Assembly (NCBI RefSeq): GCF_900187065.1
Contig: NZ_LT906483.1
Span: forward strand, 4,216,001 to 4,280,000
Direction of reading: 5' to 3'
DNA: 64,000 nucleotides
DNA from: Mycolicibacterium thermoresistibile
GTDB lineage: Bacteria > Actinomycetota > Actinomycetes > Mycobacteriales > Mycobacteriaceae
Part shown: in pieces, positions 8,220 to 18,536 of the stretch
Layout of the letters: each line of letters begins with the position of its first letter
Position numbering within the stretch: position 1 is the stretch's first letter
Position numbers and translations under genes: made by a program
Notes under the pieces: model-generated
The model's database searches: none
What the model saw: only the letters and a program-made list of their open reading frames with translations
Told to the model about the DNA's origin: nothing

Positions 8220-9140
8220 TCACGGGACATCACGGCGGGCGGGCTTCGGCGGACCGGCCGACCGCCAGTCGGGAACATCCGGCGGCATGCCCACCGGCCA
8301 CCGATTCTCGTTGGCCGATGCCCAGTGTGCATGGCCGAGCTCGTGGATGTGGAAGGCGTGCCGCAACGCCTCGGTGAAGCCCATCGCATCGCTGGCCGCG
8401 TTCACCGAGTCCTTGATCAACAGCGCCGCCATGGTCGGGCGTTCAGCGATACGGCGGGCGAATTCCAGTGTCTTCTCCTCGAGTTCGGCGCGCGGGAAGA
8501 CCTTCGACACCATGCCCATCCGATACGCCTCGTCGGCATCGATCGAATCACCGGTCAGCAGCAGCTCTTTCGCCTTGCGTGGGCCGAATTCCCATGGGTG
8601 TGCGTAATATTCGACGCCCGGCATCCCCATCCGGACCCCGACCACGTCGCTGAACCTGGCGTCGTCGGCGGCCACGATCAGGTCGCACGCCCAGATCAGC
8701 ATCAGCGCCGCGGAGATCGCATTGCCCTGCACCTGGGCGATGGTGATCTTGCGCAGATCACGCCACCGGCAGGTGTTCTCGAAGTAGAAGTGCCACTCCT
8801 GACGGTAGGTGCGTTCGGCGATGCCGGTCGCGGTGGCGCCGTGTGAGCGGAACGTCGGGTGCTGGTCGGGGCCCGGTTGCCGCTCCAGCAGCGCCTCCTC
8901 CGAACCCAGATCGTGGCCCGCGGAGAAGTTCCTGCCGCGGGCGGCCAGGATCACCACCCGCACCTGATCGTCGGCCTCGGCCCGCAGAAACGCCTCGTCG
9001 AGCTGGACCAGCAGGGTCCGGGACTGCGCGTTCTGGGCCTCCGGCCGGTTCAGCCAGATCCGGGCGATGCGACCGTCGTCGAGAGTCTCGTAGGTCACCT
9101 GCTCGGATGCGTCCGGTTTCGCCACCGCCGACCACCCCAT
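8220..9140 (-). CDS. enoyl-CoA hydratase/isomerase family protein
   Basis: A 306-aa crotonase-fold protein. The CoA-binding and oxyanion-hole segments are visible: RNFSAGHDLGSE near residue 90 and VQGNAISAALMLIWACDL near 160. A GMPGVEYYAHPWEFG loop follows. It is longer than a typical 260-aa EchA because of an insertion between the two oxyanion segments, as in EchA13-like proteins. It is upstream of the SDR in a two-gene unit. The ATG at 9140 has AGGTGA almost touching it, so a start a few codons downstream is possible. Confidence 0.85.
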   Translation of the reverse strand: MGWSAVAKPDASEQVTYETLDDGRIARIWLNRPEAQNAQSRTLLVQLDEAFLRAEADDQVRVVILAARGRNFSAGHDLGSEEALLERQPGPDQHPTFRSHGATATGIAERTYRQEWHFYFENTCRWRDLRKITIAQVQGNAISAALMLIWACDLIVAADDARFSDVVGVRMGMPGVEYYAHPWEFGPRKAKELLLTGDSIDADEAYRMGMVSKVFPRAELEEKTLEFARRIAERPTMAALLIKDSVNAASDAMGFTEALRHAFHIHELGHAHWASANENRWPVGMPPDVPDWRSAGPPKPARRDVP

Positions 9141-9376
9141 TCACCTGAGAAATCACTGGAGGACACCTTTACAGAAAGCACAGTACGTGTAGCCCCGCGG
9201 GGGTCGACAGCCTCCCTCCCCGACGATCGGAGGAAACCGGCCGGGAAACCGGGTGGGCAGCAAACCGCAACAGGACTACGATGAGTTTGCAGGCACCGCG
9301 CATTATCGAATGCGGATTCGAGCATGTTTCCCTACAATCCTCGCGAACAAGATCATCGACAACAGAAGGCGCGATC

Positions 9377-9781
9377 ATGGCGACATTGACCCTTCAGACA
9401 CGACGGCTCCTGGTGGCCGGTGGATTCGCGGTATCGGTGGTCGCCGCGCCCGCCTTCATCGAACTGCTGGCCGATACCGAACGGGAGCGCATCACGCCGC
9501 TGGCGTCCTGCCCCGCCGGTGAGGAACCCGATCACTTTACCGGCCAGTGCGTTCCGCACACGGTGCCGAACTCACCGGCCTCGACCTCGCCGTTCCAGAG
9601 CATCCCGGGCAACCCGAACATCCCTGCGGTCAGCCTGCCGGGTGGCGGCGGCGCGATTCCGTGCACCGGCCGCAACGTCGGTCAGTGCATCGCGTTGTCC
9701 GAGGTCGGCGGACCTCCGCGGGTGACTCCGGAATCACAGGTCGGCGGCAGCCCCACGGTGACCGGACGCGTCAGCCCGTAG
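9377..9781 (+). CDS. small secreted protein, Ibp1-like family, copy 1
   Basis: A 134-aa exported protein. The N-terminal 30 residues (TRRLLVAGGFAVSVVAAPAF) form a signal peptide. The mature part has CPAGEEPDHFTGQCVP, VPNSP, IPGNPNIPA and GNPN-type turns, and a C-terminal GGSPTVTG. This pattern fits the mycobacterial family that databases label intersectin-EH binding protein Ibp1, a name recalled rather than checked. The start at 9377 is preceded by GAAGG and gives the signal peptide; an earlier ATG at 9281 would mask it. It is followed 143 bp later by a paralogue with the same motif order. Confidence 0.78.
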   Translation: MATLTLQTRRLLVAGGFAVSVVAAPAFIELLADTERERITPLASCPAGEEPDHFTGQCVPHTVPNSPASTSPFQSIPGNPNIPAVSLPGGGGAIPCTGRNVGQCIALSEVGGPPRVTPESQVGGSPTVTGRVSP

Positions 9782-9924
9782 ATCTCGAGCCGGTAAACCT
9801 GCCATTGACCGGTGGCATTTGGGAATAAATCCAGCTCCAGCGGTGTAGCTGTATGTGTACCCCCGCGTGTGTACGCGGACCCCAGCTAACCCGACGCTGT
9901 CGGCTGCGCAGAAAGAGTGCACAC

Positions 9925-10314
9925 ATGGCTACCCAACACGGATTCGTCAGACGCCTGATCACCGCCGGTGGCCTCGCGCTCGCCGTGCTGGCTGCGCCGG
10001 CCCTCGGGGCCCTCGCGGCTCCCGGGACGCCGACAGCCGTGGCGGCCGAGGACGAGTGTCCCGCCGGCGAGGAACACGACTTCTTCACCGGTGAGTGTGT
10101 GCCGTTCGTGGTGCCCAACTCGCCGCGGTTCACCGCCATCCCCGGCAACCCGAACGTCCCCGCACTGGACACCGGCACCGCGGCCATCCCGTGCCCGATC
10201 CCGCAGAACTGCATCGGGCTGGGTCAGTCGCAGGCCACCGGTCCGCGGGTCGGGGCGGCGCCGGAGTCCACCATCGGCGGCACCCCGACAATCACCGGCC
10301 AACTCGGCCGCTGA
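9925..10314 (+). CDS. small secreted protein, Ibp1-like family, copy 2
   Basis: A 129-aa exported paralogue of the preceding gene. Its signal peptide is LITAGGLALAVLAAPALGAL. The mature motifs recur in the same order: CPAGEEHDFFTGECVP, VPNSP, IPGNPNVPA, AIPC, an I-G-L segment, and GGTPTITG at the end. Four cysteines suggest two disulfides. The gene has AGAAAGAG upstream of its ATG. Copy 1 to copy 2 similarity extends through the whole mature region, pointing to tandem duplication. Function unknown. Confidence 0.78.
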   Translation: MATQHGFVRRLITAGGLALAVLAAPALGALAAPGTPTAVAAEDECPAGEEHDFFTGECVPFVVPNSPRFTAIPGNPNVPALDTGTAAIPCPIPQNCIGLGQSQATGPRVGAAPESTIGGTPTITGQLGR

Positions 10315-10385
10315 GGGCGCTGGCCGGCCCCCTGAGCTGGGCGTTCGTGTCACGTTTGGGTGCGTCGGGTAGCACCGTTCACATC

Positions 10386-10451
10386 ACGTCCCCGAAAGGT
10401 CGAACAGACGTCCCCGAAAGGTCGAATAGACGTCCCCGAAAGGTCGAATAG
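10386..10451. repeat. three 22-bp tandem repeats upstream of otsA unit
   Basis: Three consecutive 22-bp units start at 10386, 10408 and 10430. Each reads ACGTCCCCGAAAGGTCGAA followed by three bases; units 2 and 3 are identical and unit 1 differs at one base (CAG in place of TAG at the end). The array stops 10 bp before the start codon of the 54-aa gene. The 22-bp period is two helical turns, so the units present the same DNA face. It is either an operator array or a recent expansion. Confidence 0.95.
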
Positions 10452-10461
10452 AGTTAAGTCC

Positions 10462-10626
10462 ATGGCTGCTAAATCAGACCCCGCCGAACTCGGCGAAGTG
10501 GAACCCTTGGCCGACGACACCGCCAGCCAGGCCCGGCGCGTGGTGGCCGCCTACGCCAACGACGCCGACGAATGCCGTATGTTCCTGTCCATGCTCGGCA
10601 TCGCGCCCTCCAAACAAGAGGCGTAG
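10462..10626 (+). CDS. 54-aa conserved protein upstream of otsA (Rv3489-like)
   Basis: A small acidic 54-aa protein (MAAKSDPAELGEVEP at its start, ending LGIAPSKQEA) with no signal peptide or membrane segment. Its TAG stop is immediately followed by the otsA ATG, so the two are translationally coupled. A hypothetical protein of the same size precedes otsA in M. tuberculosis (Rv3489). No ribosome binding site stands out because the tandem repeat array ends 10 bp upstream. The role is unknown; position suggests a link to trehalose synthesis or its control. Confidence 0.75.
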   Translation: MAAKSDPAELGEVEPLADDTASQARRVVAAYANDADECRMFLSMLGIAPSKQEA

Positions 10627-12087
<1,461 letters not shown>

Positions 12088-12088
12088 A

Positions 12089-12583
12089 TCAGATCGGCGT
12101 GATGTAGTCGATCAACCACTTGCCGTCGATCTTCTCGTAATCGACGCGCAACCGGCTGCCGTCATACACCGACTGTTTGGACTTGTCGGTCACGGTGCGG
12201 TTCATGTAGACCATCACCGATCCGCTGTTGCGTTGTGCCGCAAGCACACCGACACCCACCACATTGGCCTGACTGACCACCTCGCGTTCCCGCGCCTGCG
12301 GGATGATGTCCTTGGTGGCGCGGTCCCGGAACTCCTCGCGGTAGCTCGGGGTGAGCAGGTCGTAGGCCTCGGTCAGGCTGCGCTCCACGGTCTGATAGTC
12401 GTAACCGAACACCGCCGGGATCTGCTCCTCGGCCAGCGGGCCGAGGGTCTCCCGGGTCAGCTGTTCGGCGCGCAACTCCACCCGGTTCCAGTACAGCCCG
12501 CCGCCGACGGCGGACAGCACGACGAATGCCACCGCGAGCAGGATCGCGCCCCCGGCGACCAGCCGCACAGCCCAGCGCGACAT
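12089..12583 (-). CDS. Mce-associated membrane protein (Rv3492c-like)
   Basis: A 164-aa Mam protein. One N-terminal transmembrane helix (AGGAILLAVAFVVLSAVGGGLYW) is followed by an extracytoplasmic domain of the SnoaL-like/NTF2 type seen in Mas/Mam proteins. These stabilise or assist Mce transporters. It is the last gene of the mce4 operon; its ATG overlaps the preceding stop (TGATG). M. tuberculosis has the same gene, Rv3492c, in the same place. Confidence 0.88.
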   Translation of the reverse strand: MSRWAVRLVAGGAILLAVAFVVLSAVGGGLYWNRVELRAEQLTRETLGPLAEEQIPAVFGYDYQTVERSLTEAYDLLTPSYREEFRDRATKDIIPQAREREVVSQANVVGVGVLAAQRNSGSVMVYMNRTVTDKSKQSVYDGSRLRVDYEKIDGKWLIDYITPI

Positions 12584-13275
12584 CAGTTCCCCCCGTCCGG
12601 GTACATCAGGTCATAGCCGGTCATGTTGCCGTCGTCGTCCTCGCTGACGATGACCCGCATCCGGTACGGCTGCGACGGTTTGTTCACCCCGTCGATGTCG
12701 GTCACCGTCACCCGTACCGACACCAGCACGGCGGCCTTGCGCCCGATCGGGTCGTGGCTCTCCAGGGCCGCCCCGTTGACCACCGCCTCCGAGGAGGCGT
12801 TGGTGTCCCGGAACATCGCCTTGAGGTTCTCGGTGTTGTTGTTGTGCATCAGCATGTCCCGCAACGGACCGCTGGTGCTGTCGACGAACCGGTTGACGCT
12901 CTCCTCGACGGTGTCCTGGGTGAAGCTGAACATGTTCACCACCATCTGGCTGGCGGTGTCGACGAACCGCTGTTTGTGGTCCAGGTCGGCCTGCACCCGG
13001 TTCTGCTGCACCGTCATGACCGCGACGGCACCGACCACCACCGCGACCAGCAGCGCACCGACGCTCAGCGCCAGTACGGCCACCAACCGCGAGTTGGCGG
13101 GCCGCCGCGGCGGTGGCCCCAGCGGCCCCGCGGGCGGCCGGGTCACCGGCGCGCTCACCGGGGTCACCGGTTTGGGAGCGCTCTCGGTCTTGACGACGAT
13201 GTCGGCGGCCGTTTCACCCGCCGGGCCCGGGGCCCGGTAGGCACGACGGCGCTGCCTGCTGCTGCTGGTTGTCAT
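12583..13275 (-). CDS. Mce-associated membrane protein (Rv3493c-like)
   Basis: A 230-aa Mam protein. It has a basic, proline-rich cytoplasmic tail of about 65 residues, a single transmembrane helix (LVAVLALSVGALLVAVVVGA), and a periplasmic domain with conserved DGVNKPSQPYRMRV near the end. The start MTTSSSRQRRR at 13275 is chosen over an upstream alternative at 13317, which would overlap mce4F. It forms a pair with the following Mam gene, typical of the distal end of mce operons. Confidence 0.88.
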   Translation of the reverse strand: MTTSSSRQRRRAYRAPGPAGETAADIVVKTESAPKPVTPVSAPVTRPPAGPLGPPPRRPANSRLVAVLALSVGALLVAVVVGAVAVMTVQQNRVQADLDHKQRFVDTASQMVVNMFSFTQDTVEESVNRFVDSTSGPLRDMLMHNNNTENLKAMFRDTNASSEAVVNGAALESHDPIGRKAAVLVSVRVTVTDIDGVNKPSQPYRMRVIVSEDDDGNMTGYDLMYPDGGN

Positions 13276-13280
13276 GGTGT

Positions 13281-14984
13281 CTAGGCCTGCCTCGGATCGA
13301 GCATGAGGTCCACCCACGTTTCGGCGGGCCGGATGTTGTCAGCCCCCGGTGCGTACACCCCGACGTCACCGTCGGGGGTGACGAACGTGCCGGTCTGCTG
13401 ATCGTACGTTGCCACCGTCGGCGCCCCGCTGGCCAGTGGTTGGTCCCCGGAGGCCTGCGGCGCCGGCCCGGTGCCCACCGGCGGCGGGGGCGGCGGGATC
13501 TCCGCAGGGTACGGCAGCATCGGCGGCTGCGGCGGGAACGGATCCGGCGGCAGATACGGCGTCACCGCGGGCGGCGGACCGTCCGGCGGGGGCGGGAACG
13601 GCTGCCACGGCTGATGGGGCGCCGGCCCGGGACCCGGCGGCGGGCCTTCGGACGGATAGAAGCCCGGCGCATACGGCCGGCCCGGATCCGGATCGTTCTC
13701 CGGCGGGATGTACGGATAATGGTTCGGCGGCAGGATGTTCCGGCCGTCGGTGACCGGTGTGCCGGGCGGGATCGGCGGACCCCGCCACGGATTGCTGCCG
13801 AGCGGCTTGTACCCCTCCGGGTCGCGGCACAGCTGCACCGTCGGGGCGCGTTTGCCCGGGAACTCCATGCACGGATAGTTGCGGGCGCCGCGCACCGTAC
13901 TGGGATCGTTGTGCGGCACCTTGCAGTACATGTCGTACGGCAGGTCACGCACCGTGGTGTCGGCCGGCGACCGGATCTGGGTGGGCGGCAGGAACCCGAC
14001 CGAACACGGCGGCGGGTCGCCCAGGTCGATCTTGAAGTCCAGCTTGCCGCCCTCGTCCTTCGGGACGCCGTAGGCGACCGTGATCAACGCCTGGAACAGC
14101 GCCGGGAACACCACCAGCACGTGCTCGATGGAGTCGCGGTAGATGACGCCGATCCGGCCGAAGTTGGCCAGGCTGGCGGCCAGCACCGGGAACGACGGCC
14201 GGATACCGGCGAACGTCTGGTGTGCGGTGTCCGCGGCGCCCGGGGCGGTGGCCAGCACCGCACGCACCTGCGGATCGGCCTGCCGCAGTTCGCTGGTGAA
14301 CCGGGCCAACCCGTCGGCCAGCGACCGGATGTCGTCGCCGGCGCGGATCTGCGCTTCCAGGAGCGGACCGGCCTGGTCGATCAACCGCTCGGTCTCGGGC
14401 CAGTTGGCGTTGGCCTCGTCGACCAGCAGCCGCGCCGACTCGATGAGCCGGGCCAGCTCCGGTCCGGAGCCGTTGAACGCGTTGAACGTCTCGCGCAGCA
14501 GTTCCCGCAGTCTGGTGTTGCTCAGGCTGCTGACCAGCTCGTCGGCCTCCCTGAGCAGCCCCGCGACGTCCTGGCCGATCGCGGTGCGGTCCTTGCCGAT
14601 CACCGCGCCGTTGGCCAGCACCGACTCGGTCGCCTCCCCTTCGGGCGGGACCAGGTCCACGTACTGCTCCCCGACCGCCGACATGCTCTTGACCGTGGCG
14701 GTGACGTTGCCGGGGATCCGCACCCCGCTCTCCATCCGCATGCGGGCGGCCACCCCGTCGTCGGTGAGCTCCACCTTCTCCACCCGCCCGACGGTCACGC
14801 CGCGGTAGGTGACGTTGGCGTGGTCGTACAGGCCGCCGGCGGCGTCGAACTCCGCGGTCACCCGGTAGGCGCCCAGGCCCAGCCGGGCCGGCAGATGCAG
14901 GTAGTACGTCGCGAGCAGCCCGACGGTCACGGCGGTCACCACCGCGAAGATCAGCAGCTGGATCCGGGTCAACCGGTCGATCAT
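13281..14984 (-). CDS. mce4F: Mce4F sterol-import protein
   Basis: Sixth Mce subunit of the Mce4 transporter, 567 aa. An N-terminal transmembrane/signal anchor (IQLLIFAVVTAVTVGLLATY) is followed by the MCE/MlaD domain (residues about 38-115) and a long helical region. The C-terminal 200 residues are extremely proline-rich (PPPP, PYPP and PFPPQPP runs), as expected for Mce F subunits, probably extending through the periplasm or cell wall. The start overlaps the mce4E stop by 4 bp. It works with MceA-E as a shuttle for sterols across the cell envelope. Confidence 0.95.
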   Translation of the reverse strand: MIDRLTRIQLLIFAVVTAVTVGLLATYYLHLPARLGLGAYRVTAEFDAAGGLYDHANVTYRGVTVGRVEKVELTDDGVAARMRMESGVRIPGNVTATVKSMSAVGEQYVDLVPPEGEATESVLANGAVIGKDRTAIGQDVAGLLREADELVSSLSNTRLRELLRETFNAFNGSGPELARLIESARLLVDEANANWPETERLIDQAGPLLEAQIRAGDDIRSLADGLARFTSELRQADPQVRAVLATAPGAADTAHQTFAGIRPSFPVLAASLANFGRIGVIYRDSIEHVLVVFPALFQALITVAYGVPKDEGGKLDFKIDLGDPPPCSVGFLPPTQIRSPADTTVRDLPYDMYCKVPHNDPSTVRGARNYPCMEFPGKRAPTVQLCRDPEGYKPLGSNPWRGPPIPPGTPVTDGRNILPPNHYPYIPPENDPDPGRPYAPGFYPSEGPPPGPGPAPHQPWQPFPPPPDGPPPAVTPYLPPDPFPPQPPMLPYPAEIPPPPPPVGTGPAPQASGDQPLASGAPTVATYDQQTGTFVTPDGDVGVYAPGADNIRPAETWVDLMLDPRQA

Positions 14985-16174
14985 GAGATCGGCTCCTCCT
15001 GGCCCGACGCGGTGCCCGGCGGGATCTTGAACGGGTCGGCCGCCTGCCCGGACAGGTTGGCCTGCTGTCCGATCAACCAGTCCGGCGGGTTCACCACCTC
15101 ATGTAGATGCGCCATGTTCGGGTCGAAAGGCGAAGTCGTGAAGATCGATTCGCCGATCCGGCGCAGGGTGAGGTCGAAGGTGGTGAACACGTTGAGGTAG
15201 TCACCCCGCACGGCGCGGCGTAGGAACTTCGTGGTGAACGGGAACGTCGGCAGCAGATCCAGCCCGGTGACGAAGTCGGCGCGGTTGTCGTTGACCGCCT
15301 TGATCACCGGATACAGATCCTTCATGTCCGCGGCGAAATCGTCCTTGGTCTCGGCCAGCACGTGCGCGGCGACGTTGGCGAAGCGCTGCAGCGCGGCGAA
15401 GGTGTCGACGATGTTGGCGCGGTTCTCGTTGAGCACCCGCAGCGCGCCCGGCAGCGTGTCCAGGGTGCGTCCCAGGCTGTCGGTGCTGTCGGCCAGCAGC
15501 GCGGCGAACCGGTCGATGCCCTCGGCCGCGGCGATGATGTCGTCGGTCTGCTGGTCCAGCGCCCGGGTCAGCTCGGCCAGCCTGGGCACCAGGTCGGCGA
15601 AGTCCATCGAGCGGCCGGCCACCGCGGCGTACACCTCGTCGGTGAGGTCCTGCAGGGAGGCCAGATTGCCCTTGTTCACCACCATGCCGAGCGAGGACAG
15701 CACCTCCTCGGTGGTGGGGTAGCGACTGTCGGCGTCCAGCTCGATGTGGGAGCCGTCGCGCAGTTCCCCGACGGGCGCCACCCCGGCCGGCGGGGGTGAC
15801 AGCTCCACGTGCTGGGAGCCCAGCAGTGACGTCTGGGCGATCTTGACCCTCGAGTTGGCCGGCATCCGGACATGGCCGTCCAGGGAGAGCTGCACGGCGG
15901 CGTAGAAGCTGCCGTCCGGCCGTTGCACCGCATCGATGCCGGACACACTGCCGACCGTGACGTCATCGATCATCACCGGCGAGTTCTGCGGCAGCGTCGC
16001 GATGTCGGGCACGTCGACGGTCACCACGTAGGAGCCCGGGCCGTGCCCGGCGGTGCCAGGCAGGTTCAGCGAGTTCAGTCCACCGAACTGACAGCCGGCC
16101 AGCAACGCGGCCCCGGAGACGATGGCCACCGCGCGGACTGCGCTGCGCCGCAGAGTGTTTCGCATCTCCGTCAT
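14981..16174 (-). CDS. mce4E: Mce4E lipoprotein (LprN-like)
   Basis: A 397-aa lipoprotein subunit of the Mce4 system. The signal peptide ends in the lipobox LLAGC, so the mature N-terminal cysteine should be lipidated. An MCE domain follows (near residues 45-125), then helical coiled regions. The ATG at 16174 forms an ATGA overlap with the mce4D stop, which fixes the start even though the frame remains open upstream. Corresponds to LprN, Rv3495c. Confidence 0.95.
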   Translation of the reverse strand: MTEMRNTLRRSAVRAVAIVSGAALLAGCQFGGLNSLNLPGTAGHGPGSYVVTVDVPDIATLPQNSPVMIDDVTVGSVSGIDAVQRPDGSFYAAVQLSLDGHVRMPANSRVKIAQTSLLGSQHVELSPPPAGVAPVGELRDGSHIELDADSRYPTTEEVLSSLGMVVNKGNLASLQDLTDEVYAAVAGRSMDFADLVPRLAELTRALDQQTDDIIAAAEGIDRFAALLADSTDSLGRTLDTLPGALRVLNENRANIVDTFAALQRFANVAAHVLAETKDDFAADMKDLYPVIKAVNDNRADFVTGLDLLPTFPFTTKFLRRAVRGDYLNVFTTFDLTLRRIGESIFTTSPFDPNMAHLHEVVNPPDWLIGQQANLSGQAADPFKIPPGTASGQEEPIS

Positions 16175-17481
16175 CCGCCCGCCTCCGACTCTTCCGGCGC
16201 CGGCGGCAGGATCAGCTCGGACAGATCGGTGTCCGGCGGCAGATCGGGCGGATTGGCGCCCGGGTTGGGCTGCCACTGCAGCTGCGGAATCGGGGTACGC
16301 GCCTTGGCCTCGGTGGCCGGGGTGTCGTAGATGATCTGCCCCTTGTAGGCGGTGATGCTGTTGATCGGGTGGAACATCATCGGTGGGTAGTTCATCATGA
16401 TGCGCCGCAGCACCGGTGCCATCCGCTGCCGGCAGATCTCGGTGCGCTTGTAATTGTCGGTGGTGGCACCGGATTCGAACGAGCCGGCGCAGATGAACTG
16501 CACCGGGTTGGCGAAGTTCGGCAGCGACAGCAGCCCGGCCATCGAACCCTGAGCGGGGTTGTAGATGTTGTAGAAGTTCGACAGCCCGTTGGGCGCGACG
16601 TGCAGCAGCTGCTCGATGTCGTCGCTGTGACTGGTCAACAGACTGGACAGGTCGGTGATCTTCTCGACGCTCTCGATCAGGGTGGAGTTGCGTTCGTCGA
16701 GGAACTCCCGCACGTCGTTGAGCGCCTGATTCAGCGTGGCGAGCGTGCCGTCGAGGTTCGTCGAACTCTCCGCCAGCACCTGTGACACCGACGCCAGATG
16801 CCCGGAGAACTGCACGATCTGCTCATTGCTGTTGGACAGCGCGTCGATCAGGATCTGCAGATTCTTCACGGTGCCGAACAGGTCCGTGCGGCTGTCGCCG
16901 AGCCGGCCGGCGGTCTGGGCAAGTTCGCGCAGCGCGCTGCGGAACGAGTCGCCGTTGCCGTCGAAGGTGTCGGCGGCCTGGTTGACGAATGCGCTCAACG
17001 GCCCCTGCACATCCTGCCCGCCCGGGCCGAGCTGGGTGCTGAGCTTGGTCAGTTCCTCCTTGACCTGGTCCCACTCCACCGGCACCGCGGTGCGGTCGGT
17101 GTCGAGCACGGCGCCGTCCTCGAGTGTGGGCCCCTCGGTGTAGGCCGGGGTGAGCTGGACGAACCTGGCGGACACCAGGTTCGGCGCCATGATCACCGCC
17201 CGCACATCGGCCGGCACCTGGACGTCGTTGTTCACCCGCATGGTGATCTTGACCGAGTCGGGTTGCGGTTCGATCGCCTCGATCCGTCCCACCGGTACCC
17301 CCACCACCCGCACGTCGTCGCCCGGATAGATGCCGACGGCCGAGGAGAAGTAGGCCACGAGGGTCCGGCTGGTGGCCTTCGGCCACACCTGCAGCGCGCC
17401 ACCTGTCAGCGCGATCGCCAGGATCGCGACGGCCAGGTAGCGCAGGGCTCTGCGGTTGCGCTGTGTCGTGGTGTCGGTCAT
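16171..17481 (-). CDS. mce4D: Mce4D sterol-import protein
   Basis: A 436-aa Mce subunit. An N-terminal hydrophobic anchor (ALRYLAVAILAIALTGGALQVW) leads into an MCE domain containing DDVRVVGVPVGRIEAIEP, followed by a long alpha-helical needle region and a C-terminal tail ending in acidic, proline-rich sequence. Start and stop overlap the neighbouring mce4C and mce4E by 4 bp each. The overlaps throughout the operon indicate one polycistronic message and fixed stoichiometry. Confidence 0.95.
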   Translation of the reverse strand: MTDTTTQRNRRALRYLAVAILAIALTGGALQVWPKATSRTLVAYFSSAVGIYPGDDVRVVGVPVGRIEAIEPQPDSVKITMRVNNDVQVPADVRAVIMAPNLVSARFVQLTPAYTEGPTLEDGAVLDTDRTAVPVEWDQVKEELTKLSTQLGPGGQDVQGPLSAFVNQAADTFDGNGDSFRSALRELAQTAGRLGDSRTDLFGTVKNLQILIDALSNSNEQIVQFSGHLASVSQVLAESSTNLDGTLATLNQALNDVREFLDERNSTLIESVEKITDLSSLLTSHSDDIEQLLHVAPNGLSNFYNIYNPAQGSMAGLLSLPNFANPVQFICAGSFESGATTDNYKRTEICRQRMAPVLRRIMMNYPPMMFHPINSITAYKGQIIYDTPATEAKARTPIPQLQWQPNPGANPPDLPPDTDLSELILPPAPEESEAGG

Positions 17482-18536
17482 GGCGACTTCGGCCTCAGGA
17501 TCAGACGTTCGGAGATGAACCCGCGCAGATAGTCGGCGAGGCTGTCAGGCAGCTTGCCGGGCTGGAAGTACACGTCGAGCAGCACCTCCGCCATCGGTCC
17601 GGGCGGCAGCCCGTAGAGGTTGATGTGGAAGCCGGGCCCGGAGCCCACCACCTCGCCGAGCGCGGTGGCGTAGGCCGGGCCCCGCTTCAGCGCGGCGCTG
17701 ATGTGTTCCCTGCGCTCCAACAGGTTGTCGAGCACCAGGTTGAGTTTGGCCAGCGCCGGCCCGAACTCGCGGCGGTTGTCGGCCACGAACCCGGAAAGCT
17801 GTTCGGAGACATCGTCGATGCCGGCGATCAATGCGCTGAGCGCGGCGCGCCGCTCATCCAGCGCGGCGAGCAGCCGGTTGCCGTCCAGCACCAGCTGGTT
17901 GACCTGACCGGCGCGTTCGGCGAGCACCTGGCTGACCGAGCGGGCCCTGGCCAGCAGCTGCGCGATCGCCGCGTCGTTGGCGTTGATGCTGGCCGACAGC
18001 GCGGTCACCCCGTCCAGCGTGCTGCGCAGATGCGGGGTGGCGTCCTGCAACGCCTCGGTGAGCAGCCCGAGCGCCTCGGTGAACCGTTCCTGATCCAGGT
18101 CGCCGACGTTGGTGGTGAGATCCTGCAACGCGTTGTTGAGTGTGTACGGCGAGGTGGTGCGTTCGGCCGGGATGACGGTGACCTGCCCGCTGCCCGCCGG
18201 TTTCAGCGCCAGCGACTTCTCCCCCAGCACCGTGTCGGTCTTGATCGACGCCAGGGACTGATCGCCGACCCGCACCGTGCGGTCCACGGTGAAGGTGACC
18301 TTGGCCTTGTCGCCGGCCAGGTGCACACCGGTCACGTCGCCGACCTTGATTCCGGAGATGTTGACCGCGTTGCCCGGCGTGATACCGCCCGCGTCGGCGA
18401 AGTACGCCGCATACGCCCTGCCCTGTTTGAGGAACGGCAGCGTCTGGAAACCGAACGCGACCAGCACCACGCACATCACGATCGCGATGCCGAATATGCC
18501 GGTGCGGAGCGGATTCCGCTCGCCGGTGTCAGCCAT
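17478..18536 (-). CDS. mce4C: Mce4C sterol-import protein
   Basis: A 352-aa Mce subunit. An N-terminal membrane anchor (IFGIAIVMCVVLVAFGF) precedes the MCE domain (GNAVNISGIKVGDVTGVHL), then a helical region and a short tail. The ATG at 18536 was preferred to one at 18575 because GGAGG lies 10 nt upstream and only 8 bp overlap mce4B. Part of the hexameric MceA-F assembly that carries sterol from the outer envelope to the YrbE permeases. Confidence 0.95.
   Translation of the reverse strand: MADTGERNPLRTGIFGIAIVMCVVLVAFGFQTLPFLKQGRAYAAYFADAGGITPGNAVNISGIKVGDVTGVHLAGDKAKVTFTVDRTVRVGDQSLASIKTDTVLGEKSLALKPAGSGQVTVIPAERTTSPYTLNNALQDLTTNVGDLDQERFTEALGLLTEALQDATPHLRSTLDGVTALSASINANDAAIAQLLARARSVSQVLAERAGQVNQLVLDGNRLLAALDERRAALSALIAGIDDVSEQLSGFVADNRREFGPALAKLNLVLDNLLERREHISAALKRGPAYATALGEVVGSGPGFHINLYGLPPGPMAEVLLDVYFQPGKLPDSLADYLRGFISERLILRPKSP

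Noticed and set aside
9281..9376. Upstream ATG that would extend the first Ibp1-like protein
   Set aside because: Would place 32 polar residues before the signal peptide; the start at 9377 has a better ribosome binding site.
10386..10451. CRISPR-like array of short repeats
   Set aside because: The three units are contiguous with no spacers, and no cas genes are near.
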